Positions 51,820 through 61,103 are shown, counted from the stretch's first letter. The stretch is 64,000 bases of DNA from Chryseobacterium sp. SN22 (GCF_008329705.1 NZ_VTSX01000003.1:62001-126000); one strand, 5' to 3'. Made by a program: numbers and translations. Notes: generated by a model not told the origin, from the letters alone.

Positions 51820-52401
51820 TTATGGAAATAAAATGGTTTTAAAGGCTTCCGATGCCAGATGCACCTGTACCGTCCAGTCATCGGCCGCTTCGCTTCCTGC
51901 ATCATCGGAAATGTATTTCAGGCACAGAAACGGGATTTCTTCTTTCATGGCAATAAGGGCAAGCGGATAAGTTTCCATATCGACAATATGGTAAACCGTT
52001 TCGGAATGGTTCATTTCAAAGCTGTCGCCGCTTCCGCAGATTCCTTCCGGAAGACCGCGATGCTTAAGACCATATTCCAGAACCGGCGGTATCCCGGAAA
52101 GCGGGGTTTCGTACAGGCTGAAACCAAGTCCCCGCACATCCATATCGCGCTGGATAAATTTCGTACAGCAAACTACATCGCCTTTATTAAAACTCTGGCT
52201 TCCTGCCGATCCGAGGTTAACGATCAGCTTCGGCCGCCTGCGGTAAATTTCTTTCGTCAGTTCCATAGCGGCATTCACTTTACCGATACCGGTTATCAGT
52301 TTATTTTTGTCATTGAAAACCTTTCCCGCCTCCGAATCCAGCGCAAAGACGAAAAGTGTATCTTCAAGAGGGAATTCCAGTCCTTCGTTTATTCTGATCA
52401 T
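51820..52401 (-). CDS. Nucleosidase, MTA/SAH nucleosidase-like
   Basis: A 193-residue protein of the PNP/MTAN phosphorylase-nucleosidase fold. ITGIGKVNAAMEL (about residues 38-50) and VNLGSAGSQS (about 61-70) form the phosphate- and base-site loops. IVDMETYPLALIA (about 140) corresponds to the M-E-x-A substrate-binding region, and KYISDDAG (about 163) carries the catalytic Asp. The chain is shorter than E. coli MtnN (232), so the exact substrate is uncertain: it may act on methylthioadenosine, S-adenosylhomocysteine or another nucleoside. A GNAT gene follows in the same operon. Confidence 0.83.
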   Translation of the reverse strand: MIRINEGLEFPLEDTLFVFALDSEAGKVFNDKNKLITGIGKVNAAMELTKEIYRRRPKLIVNLGSAGSQSFNKGDVVCCTKFIQRDMDVRGLGFSLYETPLSGIPPVLEYGLKHRGLPEGICGSGDSFEMNHSETVYHIVDMETYPLALIAMKEEIPFLCLKYISDDAGSEAADDWTVQVHLASEAFKTILFP

Positions 52402-52432
52402 TTTATTTTACTTTTTAACCACGGATTGCCAA

Positions 52433-52470
52433 AGATTTTCACAGATGATAGCGTGGCTTTGAGTGCCTCA
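52433..52470. repeat. Dispersed repeat with ACAGATGAT...GGCTTTGAGTGC core
   Basis: GATTTTCACAGATGATAG followed by CGTGGCTTTGAGTGC matches GATTTCACAGATGATC followed by TTGCGGCTTTAAGTGC at about 20146-20172. A related string, CTGTGAAATCAGTGCCATCTGTGG, occurs at about 57188-57211. These copies are noncoding and lie between unrelated genes. Confidence 0.5.
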
Positions 52471-52594
52471 CCCAGTTAAAATATACGGGACATAAAAATC
52501 TTCGATTTTTTAAAAGCTTATTTAAATCTGATGTTTCTTTTGTGTTTAAAATCTTTATCGGTGCTGTTCCGTTGTGGTTTTTTAACAATATTTA

Positions 52595-53293
52595 TTAAAT
52601 TTTGCAACCGTCGGCATCGCAGGATGCACTGTTGCCTGTCTGAATTTTTAAAGGAGCAACCGTTTCATCATAGGTCTGCTGAAGTGCATTAACAAACAGT
52701 TCGGCAGGCTGGGCTCCTGATACGGCATATTTACCGTTGAGGATAAAGAAAGGAACGCCTGAAACGCCATTAACTCTTGCTTCCTCGATGTCATCGGCGA
52801 TTTCGGCATCATAAGTATTGGAACTCAATACCTGCCGGGTTTCTTCCTGATCGATTCCGAGAGAAGCCGCTAAAGCAGTTAAAGTCTCATGATCCCCTAC
52901 GTTTTTTCCGTCGATGAAATGTGCAATGAAAAGGGCTTCTTCCATTTCGTTGGATCTGCTGTATTTTTTAGCCAGATGCAGGGTCTTATGCGCCGAAAAC
53001 GTATTGGTGATCAACGCTTTTTCAAAATCAAAATCAATTCCGGCACCGGCACCCATCTGTTTGACCTGGCTGAGCATCTGCTGGGCCTGGATCTCGGGAA
53101 GGCCTTTCTTCTCCCTTAAATAATCGAAGGTGTTTCTGGTTTCTTTCGGATCTAAAAACGGATCCAGCTGAAAACTTTTCCATTCTACCTCCACTTCATC
53201 TTTAAAGGGAAGCGTCGCAAGGGCTGCTTCAAAATTATTTTTTCCGATATAGCAAAACGGACACATCACGTCCGACCAGATTTCTATTTTCAT
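52595..53293 (-). CDS. DsbA family oxidoreductase (FrnE-like)
   Basis: A 232-residue thioredoxin-fold protein. It starts KIEIWSDVMCPFCYIGK, with a CPFC redox motif near residue 10, has the helical insertion typical of the FrnE/2-hydroxychromene isomerase group (about 60-170), and a cis-Pro loop in GVSGVPFFILNGKYA (about 180). No signal peptide, so it is probably cytoplasmic. The C-terminus carries an extra pair of Cys (SCDADGCKI), as in FrnE proteins that fold disulfides under stress. The ATG at 53293 is preferred to one ten codons upstream. It is 33 bases downstream of the MFS gene on the same strand. Confidence 0.9.
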   Translation of the reverse strand: MKIEIWSDVMCPFCYIGKNNFEAALATLPFKDEVEVEWKSFQLDPFLDPKETRNTFDYLREKKGLPEIQAQQMLSQVKQMGAGAGIDFDFEKALITNTFSAHKTLHLAKKYSRSNEMEEALFIAHFIDGKNVGDHETLTALAASLGIDQEETRQVLSSNTYDAEIADDIEEARVNGVSGVPFFILNGKYAVSGAQPAELFVNALQQTYDETVAPLKIQTGNSASCDADGCKI

Positions 53294-53326
53294 TAGTATT
53301 TTATTTAAATTTATGTGAAACAAGCA

Positions 53327-54523
53327 TTATTTATTCAGTTGTATTCTCCTGCTGAATGCCAGGTGTGCAGCCAGGGCACATAAAGCCATGAATGCTCCGA
53401 CCAGGCAGACACCGCTCCATTCTGCATGCTGCCACGCAACAGATGCCGCCCAGGTTCCCAAAGATCCGCCTATAAAGTAGGAAACCATATACACGGTATT
53501 CAGACGGTTCACGGCGTTGGACCTGATCATGAAATAATTGGTCTGGTTCATGATATGACTGGACTGTACGCCCAAATCCACCAAAATAACCCCAACAATC
53601 AGTCCCCAGTAGGTTTCCCCTGCAAAATAAGAGAAAAGCCAGCTTCCCAAAACCACCAGCAGCGCATAGAAAATAATCCTGTTAAGATCGAGATACTGCT
53701 GAAGTTTCCCCACTTTTGCAGCCGACAGTGCACCGACAGCCCCGGCCAGCCCGAAACTTCCGACTACCGACGAACCGGCATTAAACGGAGGATTTTCCAT
53801 GTGAAAGACAAGCGTTGTAAATAACGCACACATCGACCCGAAAGCCATGGCACCCCGGAAAGAAGCAAGCCGCAATACCGGCTGTGTTTTGGCCAGATTA
53901 AAAACGGATTTCATCAGTGCTCCATAAGTACCTTTAAAATTAGGCTGCAGCTCAGGAAGCATTTTATATACCGCAAACCATACAACAGTCATCAGCCCGG
54001 CTGCAATTCCGAACATGGCCCTCCAGCCCCATAATTCCCCTATAATACCGCCGATAAATCTCGACAGGAGAATGCCCAGCAGCAATCCGGACATGACCGT
54101 TCCGATATTGGAGGATTTTTCTCTATCAGAAGAAAGCTCAGCTGCGATAGGAATAAAAAGCTGCGGAATCACGGACGTGACGCCGATCAGTAAACTGGCA
54201 GTGTACAGCATCCATAATTCAGTGCCGAAAGCCATCAAGAGCAGAGAACCGAAAACCAAAAGCAGATCTGTCAGAATCAGTTTTTTCCTGAACAGTTTAT
54301 CGCCCAAAGGAACAATAAGCAGTAAGCCGGCGGCATACCCGAGCTGGGTAAGAACCGAAATTTTACTCACTGCGCTTTCGGGAACCTTCAGTTCTCCGGC
54401 AATAAGACCCAGCAATGGCTGGTTATAATAAATGTTTGCCACGACAAGGCCGGAGATAACAGCCATCAGCCAGATGACCGTACGCGAAATACCACCGGTA
54501 GAATTCAACTGCATACGTTTCAT
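53327..54523 (-). CDS. MFS transporter
   Basis: A 398-residue inner-membrane protein with 12 predicted transmembrane segments, of the major facilitator superfamily drug:H+ antiporter type. ISVLTQLGYAAGLLLIVPLGDKLFRKK (about 50-77) carries the motif A loop GDKLFRKK between TM2 and TM3. RFIGGIIGELWGWRAMFGI fits the TM5 motif C region. The N-terminal YYNQPLLGLIAGEL segment is typical of YgaY/arabinose efflux-like members. Substrate unknown. A second start (MQLNST) lies three codons in. It is divergent from the MBL gene. Confidence 0.9.
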   Translation of the reverse strand: MKRMQLNSTGGISRTVIWLMAVISGLVVANIYYNQPLLGLIAGELKVPESAVSKISVLTQLGYAAGLLLIVPLGDKLFRKKLILTDLLLVFGSLLLMAFGTELWMLYTASLLIGVTSVIPQLFIPIAAELSSDREKSSNIGTVMSGLLLGILLSRFIGGIIGELWGWRAMFGIAAGLMTVVWFAVYKMLPELQPNFKGTYGALMKSVFNLAKTQPVLRLASFRGAMAFGSMCALFTTLVFHMENPPFNAGSSVVGSFGLAGAVGALSAAKVGKLQQYLDLNRIIFYALLVVLGSWLFSYFAGETYWGLIVGVILVDLGVQSSHIMNQTNYFMIRSNAVNRLNTVYMVSYFIGGSLGTWAASVAWQHAEWSGVCLVGAFMALCALAAHLAFSRRIQLNK

Positions 54524-54663
54524 TTAATAAATATTTGTCAAAAAACCGTATTGCAAAAATACTTATTTAAGATCAAAATCAGGCCTGATTCTGCCGGTTT
54601 CACCGATAAAGGGAATTGATGTAAAAATTTTTACAGTTTGGAAATAATAATGAACTTTGCCAT

Positions 54664-55397
54664 ATGAAAATTATCCCGTTAAAAGGAGGCAATTTTTCTA
54701 CGATTAAAACGAAAGATTTTACGCTTCTTACCAATGAAAACAGAGATCTTCTGAAAGGAATAAAAATGTCCGTCACGCCGTTTCTGGTTGTTACTGAGAA
54801 GGATATTATTCTCCTTGATGCCGGCATCGGCTGGAAAAATGAAGAAGGCAGTACGGTAATTTCTGAAATTCTTGAAAGAGAAAATATTCACCGGGAAAAG
54901 GTAACAAAAATACTGCTCTCTCACCTGCACAAAGATCATATAGAAACAACAATTACCCGCACTAAAGAAGGTTTCGAAGCCGCTTTTCCGAATGCGCAAA
55001 TCTATCTGCAAAAAAGGGAACTGGAATTTGCCATGGAAAACAAAGGGAGCCCCTCTTTTGATTTTGATACCCTACAAAAACTGGTACAGCTTGAAAATAT
55101 CGTCTGGCTGGATGAAGATAAAGACAACATCACGGAAGAAATCTTTTTTGAAGTTGTAGGCGGCCACACGCCGTTTATGCAGGTTTTTTGGATCCGCGAT
55201 GGCCGGGATACCGTATTTTACGGAGCTGATGATCTTCCGCAGGAATCGTATCTGAAATATCATCTGTCCTACAAAAGTGATTTCGACGGCAGAAAGCGAT
55301 GGAACTGAGGATAGGCTGGGCCTGGATGGCAGCTGAAAACCAATGGAAAATACTGCTGTACCATGACCTGGAAAAAGCGGTTGTGGAATTTAAATAA
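54664..55397 (+). pseudogene. MBL fold metallo-hydrolase with a 3' frameshift
   Basis: A metallo-beta-lactamase-fold hydrolase related to lactonase-type enzymes. The frame from 54664 runs to a stop at 55308 (214 residues) and carries LSHLHKDHIE (about 82-91, HxHxDH), GGHTPFM (about 170) and FYGADDLPQ (Asp, about 187). A single missing base in GGCAGAAAG|CG (about 55290-55297) shifts the frame. The next frame continues AMELRIGWAWMAAENQWKILLYHDLEKA to a stop at 55397, exactly the family's C-terminus, including the last His ligand of YHD. The encoded product therefore lacks one metal ligand. It may be a pseudogene or a sequencing error. Confidence 0.85.
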
Positions 55398-55399
55398 AA

Positions 55400-55430
55400 A
55401 AAATGGTTTAAAGTTCATTAAACCATTTAT
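55400..55430. terminator. Bidirectional terminator
   Basis: Perfect 11-bp stem AAATGGTTTAA / TTAAACCATTT with a 6-base loop. It overlaps the last codons of the minus-strand HTH gene and directly follows the MBL gene. Confidence 0.7.
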
Positions 55431-55818
55431 AAATATCTAGATCTGAAGCAATGCTCAGTTTTTTCCGAAGTCTGTTTTTCCGGTTCTGAATCGCCTTTGG
55501 GGTTACAAATGTATAGGTTGCAATTTCCTTGGTCGTTAAATTAAGCTTCAGATAAATACAAAATATCAGTTCAGAATTCTTCAGATTAGGCTGAATTGCT
55601 GATAATTTATTGAAAAAATCGGGATCTACCAGCCTGAATTTATTCAGCAGACGTGGTGAGTTCTCTTTTGCTAATGTTAAAATTTCTTCCTGCACAAAAA
55701 TCTTTTGGTTAATATCTTCTAAATTAAATTCAGTCTTTTCGTTTCTCATATTTTTCTCATCTCTACTATGGCTGTCACTTATTTGATAAGTTTCAGTATT
55801 AATCGCTCTTCTTTCCAC
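55408..55818 (-). CDS. LuxR-like helix-turn-helix protein
   Basis: A 136-residue protein whose C-terminal half (about 75-136) is a LuxR/GerE-like HTH: NSELIFCIYLKLNLTTKEIATYTFVTPKAIQNRKNRLRKKL. In Bacteroidota this module normally sits at the end of long TPR-type regulators. Here it stands alone, after a helical segment of about 60 residues. The ATG at 55749 (MRNEKTEF) is a good alternative start. It is cytoplasmic and presumably binds DNA. It may be a free-standing regulator or the remnant of a longer gene whose upstream part (55820-56340) is gone. Targets unknown. Confidence 0.7.
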   Translation of the reverse strand: MERRAINTETYQISDSHSRDEKNMRNEKTEFNLEDINQKIFVQEEILTLAKENSPRLLNKFRLVDPDFFNKLSAIQPNLKNSELIFCIYLKLNLTTKEIATYTFVTPKAIQNRKNRLRKKLSIASDLDIYKWFNEL

Positions 55819-56342
55819 TCTGTCCGGATTCTTCCTTTCTGAGTATATTTTGGTTTAAGTATCTATTATCTTAAAACATACAGACAAGTATTTTTTTTCT
55901 TAGTTTTTAGTTTAAGATTAAAAATATCTTACAGAATCTGTAATTTATTTTTAGGCAAAGACAAAGAAATAAAAAATGATTAAAAATTTACATAATTAAA
56001 ATACCACATAGGTACCACGCGAATCTTTTTAATTCCTTATATACCTTCTTTATCAGGTCTTACTTATTTACAAAACTAGATGATTTTATAGTCTGTTTTT
56101 TATGATTATAATCAATGAGTTTTAAAAAATCTTACATTTCGTAATATACTCCTAAAAATCACGGCTCTATATTTGTGGGCCGCAGGATTTTCATGGTATA
56201 TGAAAGGCAGTGTATTTAATCCGGAAGCCCCTGCGAAAAGGCTGTAAGAGAAAGTTAGCAGTAATAGACAAGACTATTTGACCGCACTACATTCCGGTTG
56301 ACTGACCTGCAATTTTATTTTGCAGATGCTGATTATCAACAA
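55819..56342. other. Noncoding A/T-rich gap between the HTH and CatA-like genes
   Basis: About 520 bases without a convincing gene. TATATTTG at about 56170 matches a -7 box on the plus strand but only a 15-codon frame follows (from about 56200). No TPR-like remnant of a longer HTH protein can be recognised. Confidence 0.4.
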
Positions 56343-56969
56343 TTATATATTCAGTAAACGCTGGAATTCCTCAATATATTTTGCAAGATGAAGACCGTCT
56401 GCCAGTCCGTGATGCGCTTCTACCGAAACCGGCAAAAACTTCCTGCCGTCCCGGATGCTGAATTTTCCGAAAGTAATTTTCGGGATGGATTCTTTCGGAT
56501 CGAAATTAGTCGGGTGGAGCAAAGCACTGAAAGAATTCCACGGAATGGTAGTATGCCGGATATGGTTTACCGGTAAAGCTTCATTGCGGATGCCGAGGCC
56601 GGTAGAATGATGTACCGTTCTGATCTGATCCTGCAAACCTGCATTGAAGACTTCATAATCTTCGGAATAACGGAAAAATGAAAACCCGAAAGTACCGTCC
56701 GGCCTGCCGATCGTGCTGCCGACATGCACTTCATCATACAGAATTACCCGATCCCCGACGATCCTCAGTTTAAGCTCATCAACAGTATTTACCGCCACCA
56801 TGGATTTATAAAGATAAACAGCGAAGAAAGAATGCCCGTTTTCCTTGGCGCCTTCATACGCTCTGGTACAGTCGACCTCCGTTGTAAAACCGAAATACGG
56901 ACTTGCCATTTTTGAGAAAAATTCAAAATGTTCTTTTCTGTTCCAGCTTTCGATATCAATTACCTTCAT
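56343..56969 (-). CDS. CatA-like chloramphenicol acetyltransferase family protein
   Basis: A 208-residue trimeric acetyltransferase of the type A CAT family. The catalytic His motif is VEAHHGLADGLH (about residue 186, HHxxxDG). Other family positions are WNRKEHFEFF (about 10-19), FGFSFFRY and TIPWNSFSALLHP (about 146). The length fits CatA (about 213). Family members O-acetylate chloramphenicol, but chromosomal homologues in flavobacteria may act on other acceptors. I use the ATG at 56969; an ATG at 56978 adds three residues. A CCGAAATTTGCACC string before the start also precedes yggS. It is monocistronic. Confidence 0.88.
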   Translation of the reverse strand: MKVIDIESWNRKEHFEFFSKMASPYFGFTTEVDCTRAYEGAKENGHSFFAVYLYKSMVAVNTVDELKLRIVGDRVILYDEVHVGSTIGRPDGTFGFSFFRYSEDYEVFNAGLQDQIRTVHHSTGLGIRNEALPVNHIRHTTIPWNSFSALLHPTNFDPKESIPKITFGKFSIRDGRKFLPVSVEAHHGLADGLHLAKYIEEFQRLLNI

Positions 56970-57269
56970 TGTTTCCATCGGTGCAAATTTCGGTAAGTTT
57001 TATTATTAAAAAAAATTTATAGCTGATAAATCTTATCTGATCCTGTGTAAAAAATTATTGTTCTGTAAATTTCAGTGAATTTTTAATTCTTAAAAGGTAA
57101 TTTGGTGGCTTTTTTGATGTGAAAAGAGTGTTTTTACGGAAATGAAAATTGTGTAAGGATTCAAGCGGATAAAGTGTAAATAATAATCTGTGAAATCAGT
57201 GCCATCTGTGGAAAATACAACTACAAGGTTTAAATAAATAAGTAATCAATACCATTAAAATTATAAAAT

Positions 57270-58253
57270 ATGCTATACAGAAAAATAGGAACAAGTGATC
57301 TTGAGGTTTCTGCCATTACTTTCGGCGCATGGGCTGCAGGAGGATGGATGTGGGGAAGTACAGACAGAAACGATGCTGTGGAAGCCATTAAAGCTTCTTA
57401 CGATGCAGGCGTTACTTCCATCGATACGGCTCCCATCTACGGACAGGGAACCAGCGAAGAGATTGTAGGCGATGCCATCAAAGGAATTTCCCGGGACCAG
57501 GTTCAGATCCTGACCAAGTTCGGAATGCGTTGGGATCTTACCCAAGGGGATTTTGCCATGCACAGTAAAAACAATGACGGACAAGACATCGATGTCTATA
57601 AATATGCCGGGAGAGACAGCATTATCTATGAGTGCGAACAGAGCCTCAAAAGACTGGGAACGGATTATATCGACCTTTACCAGATCCATTGGCCGGATTC
57701 TACCACCCCGATTGATGAAACTTTCGAAGCGGTTTCCAGGCTTATCGAACAGGGGAAAGTGCGTTTTGCAGGGGTCTGCAATTACAGCGCCCAACAGATG
57801 CAAGAAGCTGAGAAAACACTGAAGCTCGTTTCCAACCAGATTCCTTTCAGTATGGTCAATCGGGGCATTGAAGAGGAAACGGTTCCTTACTGCATTGAAA
57901 ATAATAAATCAATTCTGGCCTACAGTCCGCTTGAAAGAGGTCTGCTGACGGGTAAAATTACACCGGGCTACCAGTTTCAGGAAGGTGACCACCGCGCCAG
58001 CCATAAGCATTTTCAGCCGGATTTTATTGAGAAAACCAATGCATTGCTGGATAAAATAAGACCCATTGCCGATCAGCATCATGTAAGTCTGGGCCAGCTC
58101 GTTCTTCGATGGACCATTGAAAGATCGGGAATTACCGTTGCTTTAGCAGGAGCCAGAAATGCAGAACAGGCGGTACAGAATGCCAGATCAGCTGAAATTA
58201 ATCTGAGCAAAGAGGAGATCGACACAATCAGCGAGCTTGCTGAAGGGTTTTAG
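57270..58253 (+). CDS. Aldo/keto reductase
   Basis: A 327-residue TIM-barrel oxidoreductase. Catalytic Asp and Tyr lie in SIDTAPIYGQG (about 51-61), Lys in ILTKFGMRW (about 86) and His in YQIHWPDST (about 140). The C-terminal cofactor phosphate stretch is ITVALAGARNAEQ (about 290-302). The N-terminal LYRKIGTSDLEVSAITFGAW fits the AKR11/AKR13 group. It is cytoplasmic. It begins a row of stress- and redox-type genes on the plus strand, but gaps of 160 bases or more suggest separate transcripts. Substrate unknown. Confidence 0.9.
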   Translation: MLYRKIGTSDLEVSAITFGAWAAGGWMWGSTDRNDAVEAIKASYDAGVTSIDTAPIYGQGTSEEIVGDAIKGISRDQVQILTKFGMRWDLTQGDFAMHSKNNDGQDIDVYKYAGRDSIIYECEQSLKRLGTDYIDLYQIHWPDSTTPIDETFEAVSRLIEQGKVRFAGVCNYSAQQMQEAEKTLKLVSNQIPFSMVNRGIEEETVPYCIENNKSILAYSPLERGLLTGKITPGYQFQEGDHRASHKHFQPDFIEKTNALLDKIRPIADQHHVSLGQLVLRWTIERSGITVALAGARNAEQAVQNARSAEINLSKEEIDTISELAEGF

Positions 58254-58445
58254 GGTGAATAGTCAGTTGCGTTTTACTTATCAATATTTGGAAAAATTTA
58301 TTTGAAGATTCACCTTTGGATATTTAATCTGAATTAATAATCGATTGATAATCTAAATTGCCTGTAAGTTGTATATCAGGAATTCACTATTGATATTTAT
58401 CCTATTTATCAATATCAATTTTAAATAATCAAATCTGAGAAAAAA

Positions 58446-59303
58446 ATGAGCAAAGAGAGATTGGGCTTTATCGGCCTTGGAAATATGGGCCGTCCGATGG
58501 CAAAAAATCTTGAGAAAGCAGGATTCCGGCTTGCAGTATATAACAGAACACCGGAAAAAGCAGAAGACTTCAGGGAAAATTCCATTGTCTGCAGTTCTGT
58601 GGCAGATCTGGTACAAAACAGCGACGTAATATTTACGATGCTAACTAACGATGAAGCTTTACGGGAAGTTTTTGAAGAAATTTTAAGCCAGAACGTTTCA
58701 GGAAAACTGTTTGTGGATATGAGCACTGTTTCTCCTGAAGCCAGCAGCAAGATTTCGGCAGCCGTAATCATCAAGGAAGCCTCTTTCATCGATGCACCGG
58801 TAGCCGGCAGTACAAAACCGGCTGCAGAAGGAACCCTGATTATTATGGCTGGGGGTAACAAGCGTGACATCAGCCGGGCCCTTCCCTATCTTGGAAAATT
58901 GGGAAAAGAGATCCGACATCTGGGTGAAAACGGTAAAGGAATTGCCGCAAAACTTTCGGTCAATTACTTTCTTTCCTGCCTGTACCAAGGGCTGGCAGAA
59001 ACGATTCTGTTTTCGGATAAGCTGGGGATCAACCGCATGGATATGCTGGACATCATCAATGAAAGTGCCAGTGGAAGCGGGGCCACGAAAGTAAAAACCC
59101 CTCTCTTAATCAATAAAAACTATGATCCTGCCTTTGCGCTGGATCTGATGCTGAAAGATATTATCCTTGCAAAAAATGCAGGCGCCGGATTCCCATTATC
59201 CGAAACACTGATCAAAACCTATCAGGGAGCACATGACGCAGGCTTTGGAAAGGATGATGTGATCGGGATTATTCAGTATCTTAAAGAGCCAGGTAAAAAG
59301 TAA
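58446..59303 (+). CDS. 3-hydroxyisobutyrate dehydrogenase-like NAD(P) oxidoreductase
   Basis: A 285-residue beta-hydroxyacid dehydrogenase. The Rossmann motif GFIGLGNMGRPMAKNL is at residues 7-22. NRTPEKAE after the second strand suggests NADP preference. The substrate motif FIDAPVAGSTKPAAEGTL is at about 115-132, and the catalytic Lys is in GKGIAAKLSVNY (about 170). The all-helical C-terminal domain is complete. Members reduce succinic semialdehyde, glyoxylate or tartronate semialdehyde, so an aldehyde-reducing role is likely. It stands alone between the aldo/keto reductase and DoxX genes. Confidence 0.9.
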   Translation: MSKERLGFIGLGNMGRPMAKNLEKAGFRLAVYNRTPEKAEDFRENSIVCSSVADLVQNSDVIFTMLTNDEALREVFEEILSQNVSGKLFVDMSTVSPEASSKISAAVIIKEASFIDAPVAGSTKPAAEGTLIIMAGGNKRDISRALPYLGKLGKEIRHLGENGKGIAAKLSVNYFLSCLYQGLAETILFSDKLGINRMDMLDIINESASGSGATKVKTPLLINKNYDPAFALDLMLKDIILAKNAGAGFPLSETLIKTYQGAHDAGFGKDDVIGIIQYLKEPGKK

Positions 59304-59361
59304 AAGGAACCCAGTGTGAATGCAGTTTAAACCGTTAAAGGGTATGAAGGATTTTAGCTTG

Positions 59362-59412
59362 GATAAAGGTAAAATCAAAGATTTACCTAGCAGTATGCTT
59401 AAAGCAAAGCTC
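59362..59412. repeat. Dispersed intergenic repeat, copy 2
   Basis: AAATCAAAGATT, GTATGCTTAAAGC and AAGCT appear here in the same order as in the reverse complement of 47660-47735. The copies differ at several positions. It lies between the HIBADH-like and DoxX genes. Confidence 0.5.
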
Positions 59413-59473
59413 AGCTTCATTTTATAAACACCTTAATGATTCTGATGATAGAATTTTAATTAAACAGTCGGTT

Positions 59474-59878
59474 ATGAAAGATTTTAAAACAGCTTTCTTT
59501 TTTGTGAGGCTGCCGGCAGCCGTTTCTCTTTTGGGGCACGGATTGGTCCGGCTGCCGAAACTTTCAGCTTTCAGCGAATGGATGGTAAAAACAATGGAGA
59601 AATCGGTTATTCCGGAAACGCTGATCGTTCCTTTCAGCTATGTTCTGCCTGTGGCAGAAACGGTTATCGGCCTTTTACTGCTGATCAATTTTAAAACAAA
59701 ATACACTTTGTATTCCGCATTGGCCCTGATGAGCATTCTGATCGCAGGGAGCTGCTCTATCGAAAACTGGGCGGCTGTTGAAGCGCAATTGTTACATGGT
59801 GTTTATCTTTTCGGTCTGTTCTTGTTTCATGAAAGGTTTAGCAGTAAAGTGAATGGAAATAGGATGAATGGCGAATAA
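59474..59878 (+). CDS. DoxX family membrane protein
   Basis: A 134-residue inner-membrane protein with four hydrophobic segments (about residues 8-25, 48-68, 75-93 and 100-120), matching DoxX/SURF4-like proteins. FFVRLPAAVSLLGHGLVRLPK and VLPVAETVIGLLLLI fit the family start and centre. DoxX relatives are linked to quinone- or thiosulfate-dependent redox work and to oxidative stress membranes. Its partner is unknown. It is monocistronic. Confidence 0.82.
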   Translation: MKDFKTAFFFVRLPAAVSLLGHGLVRLPKLSAFSEWMVKTMEKSVIPETLIVPFSYVLPVAETVIGLLLLINFKTKYTLYSALALMSILIAGSCSIENWAAVEAQLLHGVYLFGLFLFHERFSSKVNGNRMNGE

Positions 59879-60120
59879 TAATCACTGCGCCCGTCAATTT
59901 TTTATCTGTTACCATTAAACCCTGGCTGAATTTTGCCCCCCTTATATATATGTAAAATAAATTTATTTAAACTCACTATACACCTGCGAAGCATAATTAG
60001 CCATCCATTCTTACAATATTGATCTTTCCGATATAATATTTCAATTATGGTCGGATTTTTGAATGGTAATTGTAATTAAATTCCGGTCTAATTAAACCAA
60101 TCACTTAAAATATATTTATT

Positions 60121-60630
60121 ATGTCAACAGAAAATCTTACGAACACAGAAGCAATTAAAAAAATTAAAGAACTTTCGGAAAATGCAAAAATCTGTATGTT
60201 CTGTACGGAACTGGGAACCCTTCCGATTAATTCCCGCCCCATGACTTTACAGGAAACTGATGATGAAGGAAATTTATGGTTTATCAGCGGTGATACCAGC
60301 AATAAAAACTTTGAAATAAAAGACGATAAAAGAGTACAGCTGTTTTTTATGAATAACGGCGATTACCAATATCTTTCTGTTTTCGGGGATGCTACAATTT
60401 ATAAGGACCGTTCTACCATTGAAGACAAATGGTCACCGATGGCCAAAGCATGGTTTGAAGACGGAAAAGATGATCCGAATGTTTCAATTATCCGGGTAGA
60501 ACCGAAAGATTCCTATTACTGGGATACCAAGGCCGGTAAGCTGGTGAGCATCCTTAATTTTGTAGCCAATGCAGTTACCGGGAAAACAACCGATAATTCC
60601 GACGGGGTTGAAGGAAACGCCAAAATATAA
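60121..60630 (+). CDS. Pyridoxamine 5'-phosphate oxidase-fold general stress protein
   Basis: A 169-residue split-barrel flavin-binding protein of the general stress protein 26 type. ICMFCTELGTLPINSRPM (about 22-39), GNLWFISGDTSNKNFEI (about 50-66) and RVQLFFMNNGDYQYLSVFG (about 72-90) are the core strands, and SYYWDTKAGKL (about 140) is typical of the family. It probably binds FMN or F420-like cofactor and acts in redox stress. It is cytoplasmic. A clear terminator follows, and A/T-rich sequence upstream (59879-60120) presumably contains the promoter. Confidence 0.9.
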   Translation: MSTENLTNTEAIKKIKELSENAKICMFCTELGTLPINSRPMTLQETDDEGNLWFISGDTSNKNFEIKDDKRVQLFFMNNGDYQYLSVFGDATIYKDRSTIEDKWSPMAKAWFEDGKDDPNVSIIRVEPKDSYYWDTKAGKLVSILNFVANAVTGKTTDNSDGVEGNAKI

Positions 60631-60668
60631 ATTACTGTCACGCAAATACTTTAACTATTAAATAGTGT

Positions 60669-60697
60669 AAGGCCGCGAAATTTTCGCGGTCTTATTT
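60669..60697 (+). terminator. Rho-independent terminator after the PPOX-fold gene
   Basis: Eleven-base stem AAGGCCGCGAA / TTCGCGGTCTT (one wobble) with a 3-base loop and T-rich tail. Confidence 0.85.
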
Positions 60698-61103
60698 CTT
60701 TTGATAATCAATACCTTTTCACTAAGAAATTTACATTAAGCCCACAGAAATTTTGAAACATGTGGGATTTATTATAAATCAGTTTCGAGTTTGATATCGA
60801 TCAGGCGACTGTCAAAGTTTATTTAATATAACGCTATGCTTACAACGGCTTTTAATACAAAATTTCGGATTCTTTGTTCGCGAAGGTACTTCGGACGCTC
60901 AGTAAATAATAGGATCGTTTAAATATGTTATACATATATCTACAACTGCCATTCACTGAATGGAATGCTGTTAGTTGGAAAATTTGAGGTTTATATCCAA
61001 ACGAGTTCTGACGGCGACAGCATTAAAAATTTTATACTGCCGGACATTTTGCTTACGCTACTGTAGCTTGATCTGAAATATATAAACATATAAAGCCTAC
61101 GGC
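60698..61103. other. Noncoding gap between PPOX-fold and DUF6766 genes
   Basis: About 400 bases with no convincing gene on either strand. Short palindromes occur, for example CATTCACTGAATG near 60951, but nothing resembles a tRNA, riboswitch or transposon. Confidence 0.4.
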
